Source of the DNA: Planctomycetaceae bacterium
GTDB taxonomy: Bacteria > Planctomycetota > Planctomycetia > Planctomycetales > Planctomycetaceae
Assembly (NCBI GenBank): GCA_003503535.1
Contig: DOCI01000355.1
Location: forward strand, 77,624 to 106,313
Direction of reading: 5' to 3'
Length of the DNA stretch: 28,690 bases
Position numbers and translations under genes: made by a program
Notes under the pieces: model-generated
The model's database searches: none
The model's input: the letters and a program-made list of their open reading frames with translations, nothing else
What the model was told of the DNA's origin: nothing
Part shown: piece after piece, positions 1 through 7,771 of the stretch
How the letters are laid out: every line of letters begins with the position of its first letter
How positions within the stretch are numbered: position 1 is the first letter of the stretch

Positions 1-212
1 TCGGGTTGAATTCCAGCGGCGAAATCAATCTCTTTTACAGGAGCCTTATCACCGCTGTCCAATTTTTCCAAAGTTGTCGAAGCGGAAATTTCAGGGATTT
101 GTTCGTAGACTTGATCTGCTTGAACAGGTTGGGCAAGTGAAATGGAAATCAATCCCAAAGCACATTTCGAGAATTGGGAATTGAACATTGAGAGCATATT
201 TATCACGAACAT
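1..212 (-). CDS. Secreted hypothetical protein, N-terminal part only
   Basis: An open frame begins with ATG at 212 on the minus strand and runs off the left edge without a stop, giving about 70 residues. A GGAA ribosome binding site sits about 5-8 bases upstream of the ATG. The N-terminus looks like a Sec signal peptide: a hydrophobic stretch around residues 17-27 (CALGLISISLA) is followed by a likely cleavage site near QAD (residues 31-33). The exported part visible here is polar and rich in Glu, Asp, Lys and Thr, and no domain is recognisable. Other in-frame ATGs at residues 6 and 9 could be the start without changing the interpretation. The function cannot be inferred from this fragment. 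Confidence 0.6.
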   Translation of the reverse strand, partial: MFVINMLSMFNSQFSKCALGLISISLAQPVQADQVYEQIPEISASTTLEKLDSGDKAPVKEIDFAAGIQP

Positions 213-488
213 CTTGTTTCCATAGATAGCGGTAGTGATTCAATATCAGCAAGGATCCGTTTCAGGAAAACAAATCCAGGAAAGCGAATGCGAATTGTGA
301 ATGCTCGCATTGTTAGGACAGCGGTGTCAAGCCAACGAAGTATTCAACATGACAACATCCCAATCAAAGCAGCAACACCACCACTTAGCTCGATATCGAT
401 TTATTAGTCATGGGATCAACAAAATGTACGTACGCATTGATTATGACTCAATTAGCTGTTCAAGAAAAATGTTTGGAACGGCAAGCCA
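213..488. other. Intergenic region between two minus-strand genes
   Basis: This gap of about 276 bases lies upstream of the partial secreted gene and downstream of the esterase. It must hold the promoter of the former. I see no RNA gene and no convincing terminator. A short near-palindrome around 424-437 (ATGTACGTACGCAT) is the only symmetrical element. A 70-codon frame on the plus strand at 301-513 has no family resemblance or clear ribosome binding site and runs into the esterase gene, so it is not annotated. Confidence 0.5.
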
Positions 489-1667
489 TCACTCCTTAGT
501 TCCAAATAAATGATTGTGCTCTTCTTGAGTGATATATCCATCCTGATTCCGATCCAGACGTTTAAACAAATCTGGCGACGCTGAAAATTCCTGTGCAGAT
601 ATTTTGCCATCGTAATCTTTGTCAATACGATTCAGAATCTTCTCAAACGAAGGCCTAAAGCGTTCATTGGGATCAGGCCTCGAATCCGCCTGGGCTGTAC
701 TCTCAGAAGTTATCGCCTGAGCCGGTTCCTTTTCACCTGAATTGTCCTTCAATGTGGAGTCAAAGAACTTGAGAACCATTTCGTTCAATTCGGGGGCGTC
801 AAATCCCGGGCGTCCATGACCTGCTCCATGAATCGTATGAAAATGCACACTCAAATTCTGTGACTTCATTGCCTTAAACAGCAACTCACTCTGGTTAATC
901 GGCACGACGGGATCCTTGTCGCCATGTACAATTAAAAATGGAGGATCGTCTTCGCTGATATATTCGATGGGATTGGCACGGGCTGCCTGCTCTTCATTTT
1001 CCAGCACGAGGCCGCCAATCAGTTTGGATTCAGGAGAATAAATATCGGCATGTTTTGTATATCCGGGTGTTTGCACGAAGGCGATCAGATCGGTCGGTCC
1101 GTAAAAATTACAGACCGCCTGAACGCTGCTCGACTGTTCCATGTAGTCGCCGACATCATATTCAGTAACACCTCCAGAAGTTCCGACCAGCGCCACCAGA
1201 TGACCGCCAGCTGAACTTCCCCACACTCCAAATCGATCAGGATCGAGATTGTATTCTTCAGCGTGACCCCGCAGCCAGCGAATTGCCGCTTTACAATCTT
1301 CAATTTGAGCCGGGAAAATCGCATGACCGCTCAATCGATAATTAATACTGGCGACGGCATAACCATGTTCTGTGTATCCTTTGCGCAGAGGAGGACACCC
1401 CTCTTTACTTCCGTTCTGCCAGGCACCACCATGAATCCAGATGATTAAGGGCAAGGGCTCACTCGCTTCCTTCGGAAGAAATAAATCGAGTTTATGTCGT
1501 TCATGCCCATCGGAGACATATTCCAAATTCTGATGAGTTTTTATATTCTGCATCATTCGTGCACGGTCGGGGGGATTGCCGGGTCGAGAAATTCCTTCAG
1601 GTTGACCGAATGTCATTTCTATACTCATTAGCAAGAAACCTGCAGTCAGTAAGCACAGCAATTTCAT
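489..1667 (-). CDS. Exported alpha/beta-hydrolase (BD-FAE-like esterase) with C-terminal EF-hands
   Basis: This is a serine carboxylesterase of the alpha/beta-hydrolase fold (BD-FAE / hormone-sensitive-lipase-like group), probably acting on ester-linked substituents such as acyl groups on polysaccharides outside the cytoplasm. The 392-residue product starts with a signal peptide (residues 1-21, ending TFGQ). It carries the oxyanion-hole HGGAW (79-83), a GSSAG nucleophile elbow with Ser152, Asp252 in HGDKD, and His284 in GAGHG, so the catalytic triad is complete. After a low-complexity linker (about 306-335) there are two EF-hand calcium loops, D349-E360 and D372-E383. The start has a good ribosome binding site (GGAGA, 7-8 bases upstream). 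It is transcribed divergently from the phosphodiesterase gene at 1928. The EF-hand tail is common in planctomycete exported enzymes. The true substrate is unknown. Confidence 0.88.
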   Translation of the reverse strand: MKLLCLLTAGFLLMSIEMTFGQPEGISRPGNPPDRARMMQNIKTHQNLEYVSDGHERHKLDLFLPKEASEPLPLIIWIHGGAWQNGSKEGCPPLRKGYTEHGYAVASINYRLSGHAIFPAQIEDCKAAIRWLRGHAEEYNLDPDRFGVWGSSAGGHLVALVGTSGGVTEYDVGDYMEQSSSVQAVCNFYGPTDLIAFVQTPGYTKHADIYSPESKLIGGLVLENEEQAARANPIEYISEDDPPFLIVHGDKDPVVPINQSELLFKAMKSQNLSVHFHTIHGAGHGRPGFDAPELNEMVLKFFDSTLKDNSGEKEPAQAITSESTAQADSRPDPNERFRPSFEKILNRIDKDYDGKISAQEFSASPDLFKRLDRNQDGYITQEEHNHLFGTKE

Positions 1668-1927
1668 TTTCGTTCTCCATGTTTGAATTTCATGATAGCT
1701 CAGTGATATGTCAGAGGGAGTTATTCTTTCAAATTACAGCAGCCCTATTCCATTAACCACTCCCGTAATGTTTCGTCGCGGTTACGAGACTCGAATTTTG
1801 AAATTTCAATCAAATCAAGTGAGTGCAATTCACGTTCCCGATCTTGTAAATTGATTTTAATCTTAAAAGTCACCACGCTGTAAGATACGAGTTCATCAAA
1901 AAGCTACTCTCACTGAACTAATTGCAA

Positions 1928-3763
1928 ATGGAATTTCAAATACTACAGAGCCTGAAACCCTTCTGGCGAAAACTGATTGTGGCCGATATCGCTTTCAAGC
2001 TCATTCTGTTTCTTGCTCTCACGCCCACTATCAGTCTGATGTTTCGTTTTTTTGTGGAGTTGTCTGGAAGAACTGTTCTAGCAGATACCGATATTGCGAT
2101 ATTCCTGATCCACCCACTCGGCTGGCTGGCCTTTATTATTGTCGGGAGTGCTTTTGTCTGCACTTTAGCACTGGAACAAGCGGTCCTGATAACTCTTAGT
2201 CTGTGTGCGTTTCACGGTCTTCAATTGAGCGTTTGGGAAAGTTTGAGGAGTGTCTTACATAATGCCACTGGCATATACCGGATTACAGCTCGAATAATTA
2301 TTCGTTTACTCGGGCTCGCAATTCCGTTCCTGGCAACCGGTGGAATGCTGTTCTGGTATTTCCTGACCGATCACGACATCAATTACTATCTGACCGAAAA
2401 ACCACTTCCGTTTTGGTATGCCGTCTTTAGCATTGGTCCTCTACTGTTGATCATGGTATTGCTTGTGCTGCGAAGTCTGGTGAATTGGAGTTTTGCTTTT
2501 TCACTACACCTATTCGAACATGTGGCTGCTACAGATTGTCTGCGAATCAGTCGACAGAGAACGCATGGTCACAAATGGAAAATCGCCAAAGGAATTCTCC
2601 TCTGGGCCATTGGCAATTTTCTAATCTCGGCAATTCTCACAGCGGTGACGGTAACGCTGGGTTCATTAATCGTCCCAGAAAACGTCGATTCCATCTGGTG
2701 GTTAGCGATCACTTTAGGTTTCGTTCTCTCGATCTGGACTCTTGTAAATTTCATCACGAATCTGTTAGCGAATATTTCCTTCGCGGTTTTATTAAGCTAC
2801 CTCTACGTTTCCTACGGGCGTTCTGAAGCCTTTACGCTTCCCGAAGATTCAGGCCATCAATTTTCCTGGGAGATTCGTTGGACTCGAAGACGATTAGCGG
2901 CTGCATTCGTGATTGCCTCCTTGCTTGCAACGACAATAGGGATTACTGCAATCCATACTGTTCAACTGGAGGATGATGTCGAAATCACTGCTCATCGTGG
3001 CGGAGCATTCAAGGCTCCCGAGAATACTCTGGCCGCCATTCGTCAGGGGATTGCCGATGGTGCCGACTGGATTGAGATAGATGTGCAGGAATCTAAAGAT
3101 GGGATCGTGCTGGTCGCCCACGATAACGACTTGATGAAAGTGGCTGGTTCGCCACTTAAAATCTGGGAGGGAACTGCGGCTGAGTTACAGACCATCGATA
3201 TCGGCAGTTACTTCAGTGCCGACTATGCCAGCGAACGCGTTCCTACGTTAGAAGATGTTTTGAAGCTCTGCAAAGGCAAAGCTCGCGTCAATATCGAACT
3301 TAAATATTATGGGCACACACAAAGCCTCGAACAAAAGGTTGTCGATCTTGTCGAAGCCAATGACATGGAAGATCACATCGTTGTCATGTCCCTGAAAATC
3401 GATGGGATCAGAAAAATCCAGAAGCTGCGTCCTGACTGGACGGTTGGCTTACTGACAGCAGTTGCAGCTGGAGACTTGACGCGCTCCGATGTGGATTTTT
3501 TAGCTGTGAGTACCAAATTGGCAAAACGAGACTTCATTCAAACCGCTCATCGCAAAGGTAAATCAGTTTATGGCTGGACGGTCAACGACCCTGTCACTAT
3601 GTCGACAATGATCGGTCGCGGAGTCGACAACATCATCACGGATGATCCGGAAATGGCTCGTGAAGTCCTCGAAGACCGAGCCGAGATGAGCCCCGTAGAG
3701 CGAGTATTGATTGAATTCTCATATCTGTTTCGCAGTCAGGAGCCAGGAGTAATTGAGCAGTGA
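1928..3763 (+). CDS. Membrane-anchored glycerophosphodiester phosphodiesterase (GDPD)
   Basis: The protein hydrolyses glycerophosphodiesters to an alcohol and glycerol 3-phosphate, by membership of the GDPD family. The N-terminal 345 residues form a multi-spanning membrane domain of about seven or eight hydrophobic segments (near 18-43, 58-93, 120-148, 162-185, 220-248, 258-298 and 323-343), like the domain found in membrane GDPDs. The C-terminal catalytic domain starts at about residue 352. It has the HRG motif (His356, Arg357), the metal-binding Glu383 and Asp385 in EID, His398 in VAHD, then NIELKYY and the C-terminal YGWTVND. All expected catalytic residues are present. The frame opens at a TTG at 1922, two codons upstream; I prefer the ATG at 1928, although neither has a strong ribosome binding site. 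The gene converges on the MgtC-like gene 12 bases away. Confidence 0.9.
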   Translation: MEFQILQSLKPFWRKLIVADIAFKLILFLALTPTISLMFRFFVELSGRTVLADTDIAIFLIHPLGWLAFIIVGSAFVCTLALEQAVLITLSLCAFHGLQLSVWESLRSVLHNATGIYRITARIIIRLLGLAIPFLATGGMLFWYFLTDHDINYYLTEKPLPFWYAVFSIGPLLLIMVLLVLRSLVNWSFAFSLHLFEHVAATDCLRISRQRTHGHKWKIAKGILLWAIGNFLISAILTAVTVTLGSLIVPENVDSIWWLAITLGFVLSIWTLVNFITNLLANISFAVLLSYLYVSYGRSEAFTLPEDSGHQFSWEIRWTRRRLAAAFVIASLLATTIGITAIHTVQLEDDVEITAHRGGAFKAPENTLAAIRQGIADGADWIEIDVQESKDGIVLVAHDNDLMKVAGSPLKIWEGTAAELQTIDIGSYFSADYASERVPTLEDVLKLCKGKARVNIELKYYGHTQSLEQKVVDLVEANDMEDHIVVMSLKIDGIRKIQKLRPDWTVGLLTAVAAGDLTRSDVDFLAVSTKLAKRDFIQTAHRKGKSVYGWTVNDPVTMSTMIGRGVDNIITDDPEMAREVLEDRAEMSPVERVLIEFSYLFRSQEPGVIEQ

Positions 3764-3775
3764 AATGATGACGAT

Positions 3776-4240
3776 TCATTCCTCCTTTTTCTTCGGGTCA
3801 ATAAATATAATGAGTCCATTCACAATGACCGTCAGCACAACTACAGGCAATGCAATTGCGTAATAACCAAAGCCACACGCGATACCGACCGAAGCGATGA
3901 CCCAGATTCCAGAGGCCGTCGTTAAACCGTGTACTGAAGACTTTCTGCGAAATATGGCACCGGCTCCCAGAAAACCGACTCCGCCAATAATGCCCTGAAT
4001 CACGCGAGTTGGATCGATCTTAAACCAATCAAATCCTTCAAATGTCTGCGGAGTATGAATGGAAATTAATGTAAAGGCAGCAGAACCCAATGCGACGAGC
4101 ATGTGAGTTCGCAGACCAGCAGACTTTTCGTGTGTCCCTCTTTCCCAACCAACCACTCCACCTGCAATGACAGCTGCGAGCAGTCTCATACAGATTTCAA
4201 ATTCGTGCTTGAATTCCATGTGTCTGTGTTTCTCTTTCAT
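3776..4240 (-). CDS. MgtC/SapB family membrane protein
   Basis: This inner-membrane protein of the MgtC/SapB family has about four or five transmembrane helices in 154 residues. Family hallmarks are GWERG with the conserved acidic Glu33, AGLRTHMLVALGSA, IIGGVGFLGAGAI and GLTTASGIW followed by a glycine-rich helix. MgtC proteins are linked to magnesium limitation and ATP synthase control in pathogens, but the many environmental homologues have no assigned role. The frame can be extended to a TTG at 4315. I chose the ATG at 4240 because GGTGAAG precedes it and the extra residues are not family-like. An ATG at 4219, just before the first helix, is another option. No C-terminal ACT-like domain is present, so this is the short form. 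It is divergent from the FN3 gene at 4432. Confidence 0.85.
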   Translation of the reverse strand: MKEKHRHMEFKHEFEICMRLLAAVIAGGVVGWERGTHEKSAGLRTHMLVALGSAAFTLISIHTPQTFEGFDWFKIDPTRVIQGIIGGVGFLGAGAIFRRKSSVHGLTTASGIWVIASVGIACGFGYYAIALPVVVLTVIVNGLIIFIDPKKKEE

Positions 4241-4431
4241 AAATAACTTCACCAAGACATCTAGCATTTTGGCAGATGGCGTCTGGCAAGCAAGCGAATT
4301 CTCTGTCTTATTCAAGGATAGGGTTTGCTTAAAAGAGTAAATCGACTATTCTGGAGCATTGACAAAAATTTAACAGCGTTGGCAAATGCTCATGCCACTC
4401 GTTTGCAATTAGGAAGAGCACAGGAGTTGTT

Positions 4432-5007
4432 GTGTTATTTTGCCGGTCCGGCAACGCGGATTCCAGTTGTGAAACAGTCTCTTTTGTATCTGTTTTACTC
4501 CTGCTGATTATCTTTCAGGCTTCGTCTGGATTCGGGCAAAATCCGTCCTCTGAAAACTCAGAACCCCCTTCAACATCATCCCCTGAAGCAGCACTCGCGG
4601 TCTCGCCTCCTATCGAATTTGTTCAGAAAAAGTTTGCCGACGTTCGTGAAGGTTATATCGATCTTCGCTGGAGCGCAGTCGAAGGGGCAGCAGAGTATCA
4701 GGTTTTCGAGAATGATGGCCTTGTCGTATTTCGCGGTGCCTTTCCTCAGGCCATGATTTCGGGGTTAGCTAACGGCGAGTATTCGTATCAGGTCAAAGCC
4801 CTTAACGCTCAGGGAGAACTGATCGCTCAATCGAATGAGCCTGCATTAGTCACGGTAGATCACTGGCCATTGTGGCAGGCTCTGAGTCTGTTTTCGATTG
4901 GTTTGATTGTCTTTCTGGCAATCATCTTTGTCATAATTCAAGGAGCGATGGCTACCCGGGAAACTCAACCTGAATCAGTTTTAGTTCAGAAGGAAATAGC
5001 GGAATGA
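4432..5007 (+). CDS. Fibronectin type III-like protein with C-terminal membrane anchor
   Basis: The 191-residue product begins at GTG, with AGGAG five bases upstream. A hydrophobic signal segment (about 17-30) is followed by a Pro/Ser/Glu-rich linker (37-58), one fibronectin type III-like beta domain (about 59-143, with LRWSAVEGAAEYQVF and GEYSYQVKALN) and a strong transmembrane helix (about 150-170) with a short cytoplasmic tail. The FN3 domain is therefore probably outside the membrane. Its TGA stop overlaps the ATG of the symporter gene (ATGA), implying translational coupling and perhaps a physical partnership. A TTGACA hexamer at 4359-4364 is a possible -35 element, but no good -10 box follows. 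I know of no described function. It may be an extracellular ligand-capturing or stabilising subunit of the transporter (inference). Confidence 0.75.
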   Translation: MLFCRSGNADSSCETVSFVSVLLLLIIFQASSGFGQNPSSENSEPPSTSSPEAALAVSPPIEFVQKKFADVREGYIDLRWSAVEGAAEYQVFENDGLVVFRGAFPQAMISGLANGEYSYQVKALNAQGELIAQSNEPALVTVDHWPLWQALSLFSIGLIVFLAIIFVIIQGAMATRETQPESVLVQKEIAE

Positions 5008-6476
5008 TCCTGGCTGTCGGAACCATTTTAAGTCCGCAGGCTGGGTATGTGATGCTCGGGCTGTTTGGTGTTCTGTGGGTCTCCCTGGGAATCTGGTGGG
5101 GGAAACGTGCGAAATCCTACGATGGTTTCGCAGTGGCTGGCCGCAATGTCGGACTGGCATTAGGGACTGCAACGGCTGTTGCAACCTGGATCACTTCCAA
5201 CACAACCATGCTTGCTCCGCAGTTTGCTCTGCAACTGGGAATCTGGGGAGCGCTTGCCTACTCGACAGCAAGTTTTGGACTGTTTGCATTCGCACCGATG
5301 AGCGGCCGAATTCGCCAGTTGATGCCCGAGGGATACACTGCCGTCGAGTTTGTGCGGAAACGATATGGTCAAATTGCAACCGTACCATTTTTATTGATCT
5401 CGCTGTTTTATGCAATTACCTGGTTGATTTCCATGTCGATGGCAGGCGGCAAATTATTGAATGTCCTCTCAGGAATTCCGTATCCGATTGGCATGACCGT
5501 TGTACTGGCCGTTTGTGTGCTCTACACCTTATTCGGTGGGATGTATGCGGTCATTGGAACAGACTTTATCCAAAGTCTGATTATCCTGATTGGTCTTGTC
5601 GTTGTTTCCATCGCAGTTCTGATGCAGGTTGATATTGGCGATGTGTATACGAAACTGGAGGTTCAGCGGCCGATGCTGCTCTCGATCTTCTTTCCGGCTG
5701 CATTGATGTCTCTGTTCAATAATATGTTGTTTGGGTTTGGTGAAATCTTTCATAGCAACGTCTGGTGGAGCAGGGCGTTTTCCATGCGAAAAGGCGTTGG
5801 CCCCAAAGCGTATGCCTTAGGTGGTTTGCTGTGGCTACCGGTTCCGATTGTGGCAGGCTTTTTAGGGTTAGCTGCTCCCGCATTGGGAATTGGAATCAGT
5901 CAACCCGATACCGTAGGCCCACTTGTTGCGGCCACTTTGCTGGGCTCTGTGGGCGCGTTGCTGGTATTCATCGTCATTTTCTGTTCATTAGCGTCCAGTA
6001 TCGATAGCTTACTGGCTGCGACAGCTGATTTGCTTGTCAACGATATTATTGAACCCATCATACCAGGAGAAATTTCAGACACATCCAAACGTCGCTGGGC
6101 GGCGATGAGTATCGTCGGATTGGGTCTACTGGCGTGGGGAGTTGCCTTACCGAATGTGGGTACACTGGCAACCGTTTTGTTTTTTGCAGGACCAATGGTA
6201 GGGAGCTGTATCTGGCCGATTGTAGGAGGATTGTACTCTCGCAAAGCCAGTCCCATCGCCGCATCTCTGGCAATGATTCTGGGGACAACGTGTGGTTTAA
6301 TCGCCTATTTTACGATTGGCTGGTTTGTTTCTTCGCTCATTGGAGCGACAGTTTCCGGAATTGTTTTCGGAATCGCGATGAAGATTGCTCCCGATAATTT
6401 TGATTTCAAAACACTCTCCGCCCCACCGCCGGACAGAAGCATTCCTAAACCTATCTTAGCAGAGGCTTCCAGATGA
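5004..6476 (+). CDS. Sodium:solute symporter (SSS family), urea/DUR3-like
   Basis: This 490-residue polytopic transporter of the solute:sodium symporter family has about 13 hydrophobic helices covering residues 10-455. The pattern FAVAGRNVGLALGTATAVATW followed by NTTMLAPQFA, LFGGMYAVIGTDFIQSLI and SLASSIDSLLAATADL matches SSS proteins. By eye it is closest to the urea/DUR3 branch, including the tryptophan-rich VWWSRAFSMR segment before the helix rich in Gly and Leu. Substrate assignment to urea or a ureide is inference, supported by the carbamoyl-handling enzymes encoded downstream. The start overlaps the stop of the FN3 gene and the stop overlaps the start of the 41-residue protein, both as ATGA, so the three membrane proteins appear translationally coupled. 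Confidence 0.88.
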   Translation: MILAVGTILSPQAGYVMLGLFGVLWVSLGIWWGKRAKSYDGFAVAGRNVGLALGTATAVATWITSNTTMLAPQFALQLGIWGALAYSTASFGLFAFAPMSGRIRQLMPEGYTAVEFVRKRYGQIATVPFLLISLFYAITWLISMSMAGGKLLNVLSGIPYPIGMTVVLAVCVLYTLFGGMYAVIGTDFIQSLIILIGLVVVSIAVLMQVDIGDVYTKLEVQRPMLLSIFFPAALMSLFNNMLFGFGEIFHSNVWWSRAFSMRKGVGPKAYALGGLLWLPVPIVAGFLGLAAPALGIGISQPDTVGPLVAATLLGSVGALLVFIVIFCSLASSIDSLLAATADLLVNDIIEPIIPGEISDTSKRRWAAMSIVGLGLLAWGVALPNVGTLATVLFFAGPMVGSCIWPIVGGLYSRKASPIAASLAMILGTTCGLIAYFTIGWFVSSLIGATVSGIVFGIAMKIAPDNFDFKTLSAPPPDRSIPKPILAEASR

Positions 6477-6598
6477 TTTTATTTCCACTCTGGTTTTTGC
6501 AACTGATCGTTTTTGGTGGTCTGTTCTTGTGCACACTGGGAGTCATAGGACTGTTGACATTTTTTATAATCGATTCCAAACAAAATAATATCTGGTAG
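6473..6598 (+). CDS. Small single-helix membrane protein (41 aa) coupled to the symporter
   Basis: A 41-codon frame starts with an ATG at 6473 that overlaps the TGA of the symporter gene, and ends at TAG 6596-6598, four bases before the carbamoyltransferase ATG. The product is almost entirely one hydrophobic helix (about residues 5-33, containing LIVFGGLFLC and GLLTFFII) followed by a short polar tail (DSKQNNIW). The ATGA overlap, tight packing and membrane character argue that it is a real gene. Small one-helix accessory subunits are known for several secondary transporters, so a role in assembly or stability of the symporter is likely (inference). I recognise no named family. Confidence 0.65.
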   Translation: MILFPLWFLQLIVFGGLFLCTLGVIGLLTFFIIDSKQNNIW

Positions 6599-6602
6599 AA
6601 CC

Positions 6603-7685
6603 ATGAAACGGTTGTCCGAAGAACAAATTTCGCGTGCGCTGACAAATTTCGCATCCAATTCCAAAGGCTGCAAATTGAGTCCGCAGCAGTTGCTGGATTT
6701 TACAAATGGTAAAATCGATCGAGAAGCACTCGACTCAATCGCAGGGCAATCCATTTTGAACCCGCGTCAGTTTGATCGTCGAACCATTGTCGCGATTGCT
6801 CAACTTGCGGCTTTACTGGAGTCGAGAAATGTTGAGATGGATAAACCACTCGATGGCAAAATTGCCATCACTGCATTTTTTGAAGCCAGCACTCGCACCC
6901 GGCTTTCCTTTGAAAGTGCGGTGCAGCGACTGGATGGTAAAGTCCTCTCTGTGCCCGATGGTCAGGTAACGGGAGTTGCCAAGGGCGAATCGTTGGCTGA
7001 TATCGGCGAGATGTTCAATACCTATGGCGATATCGTCATTATGCGGCATCCCGATACGAATAGCCTGGAAGAGATTCAAAGAAATTTACAACGTCCACTC
7101 ATTAATGCAGGAAATGGGTCAGGTCATCATCCGACACAAGCCCTGATCGACTGGTATGCGTTATTGAAATGGCGACCGGAACTGTGTCAGGATGATTGTC
7201 CGGAAGAGCGTAAAGTGCATCTCGGAATCATCGGTACGCCCGGTTCAATGAGAGCCGTAAAAAGCTTTCTGAGACTCTCGCTGATGTTCACAGGAGCCGT
7301 CAAGAAAATTACGCTCATCTCTGAAATGGCCGATCCCGTCGGACTCGACTTGACCGAACCGATAGAAGAATCTCCCATTCCAATTGACATCACGAACAAT
7401 GTCCAATCAGTATTACCGGACCTCGACATTGTCTATGTCAATTCGATTGCGTTTCTGGGTGACAGTTACCGCAATTTGGACAGTCGTTCCAAGCTGCAGG
7501 AAAAAAGTCCTCTTAAAAAAGATGCTGTCATTATGCACCCGCTGGCCAGAAATGATGAACTGCCCGAATGTTTCGACGAGACGAGTCACAATCTTTACTT
7601 CGCGCAGGCAGCCGGGGCTGTGTTTGTCAGGCAGGCGTTGTTGATTGCCGTTTTGAATCGTCTGGATCGTTTGAGCGGCGTTTAA
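6603..7685 (+). CDS. Aspartate-carbamoyltransferase-like enzyme, acceptor site altered
   Basis: This 360-residue member of the aspartate/ornithine carbamoyltransferase superfamily keeps the carbamoyl-phosphate site: STRTR at 96-100, Lys117 in KGES, Arg138 in MRHP, and His166 and Gln169 in HHPTQ. The C-terminal YFAQAAG...FVRQALL segment matches PyrB, and Arg207 aligns with E. coli Arg167. The 240s loop that holds aspartate in E. coli PyrB (Thr-Arg229-Val-Gln231) reads Asn-Ser-Ile-Ala here (270-273), and HPLPR has become HPLAR (302-306). The N-terminus is about 44 residues longer than E. coli PyrB. The ornithine-type SMG motif is also absent. So the enzyme probably carbamoylates, or decarbamoylates, an amine other than aspartate or ornithine. 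The gene sits four bases after the 41-codon gene. A housekeeping PyrB role cannot be excluded without the rest of the genome. Confidence 0.82.
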   Translation: MKRLSEEQISRALTNFASNSKGCKLSPQQLLDFTNGKIDREALDSIAGQSILNPRQFDRRTIVAIAQLAALLESRNVEMDKPLDGKIAITAFFEASTRTRLSFESAVQRLDGKVLSVPDGQVTGVAKGESLADIGEMFNTYGDIVIMRHPDTNSLEEIQRNLQRPLINAGNGSGHHPTQALIDWYALLKWRPELCQDDCPEERKVHLGIIGTPGSMRAVKSFLRLSLMFTGAVKKITLISEMADPVGLDLTEPIEESPIPIDITNNVQSVLPDLDIVYVNSIAFLGDSYRNLDSRSKLQEKSPLKKDAVIMHPLARNDELPECFDETSHNLYFAQAAGAVFVRQALLIAVLNRLDRLSGV

Positions 7686-7771
7686 AATAATCGCGACAGA
7701 TGGGCGACGTTTCTTAAATCCAGCCTTCGTATTGAATTGATTGCAGCTAAAGAAAATAAACAAGGTGAGTT

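Noticed and set aside
301..513. 70-codon plus-strand frame between the first two minus-strand genes
   Set aside because: No convincing ribosome binding site, no family-like sequence, His/Gln-rich low-quality composition, and its end overlaps the esterase gene.
4359..4387. TTGACA hexamer as the promoter of the ureide cluster
   Set aside because: At a spacing of 17 the -10 position reads GCAAAT, matching only half of the consensus; mentioned in the FN3 gene entry but not annotated as a promoter.
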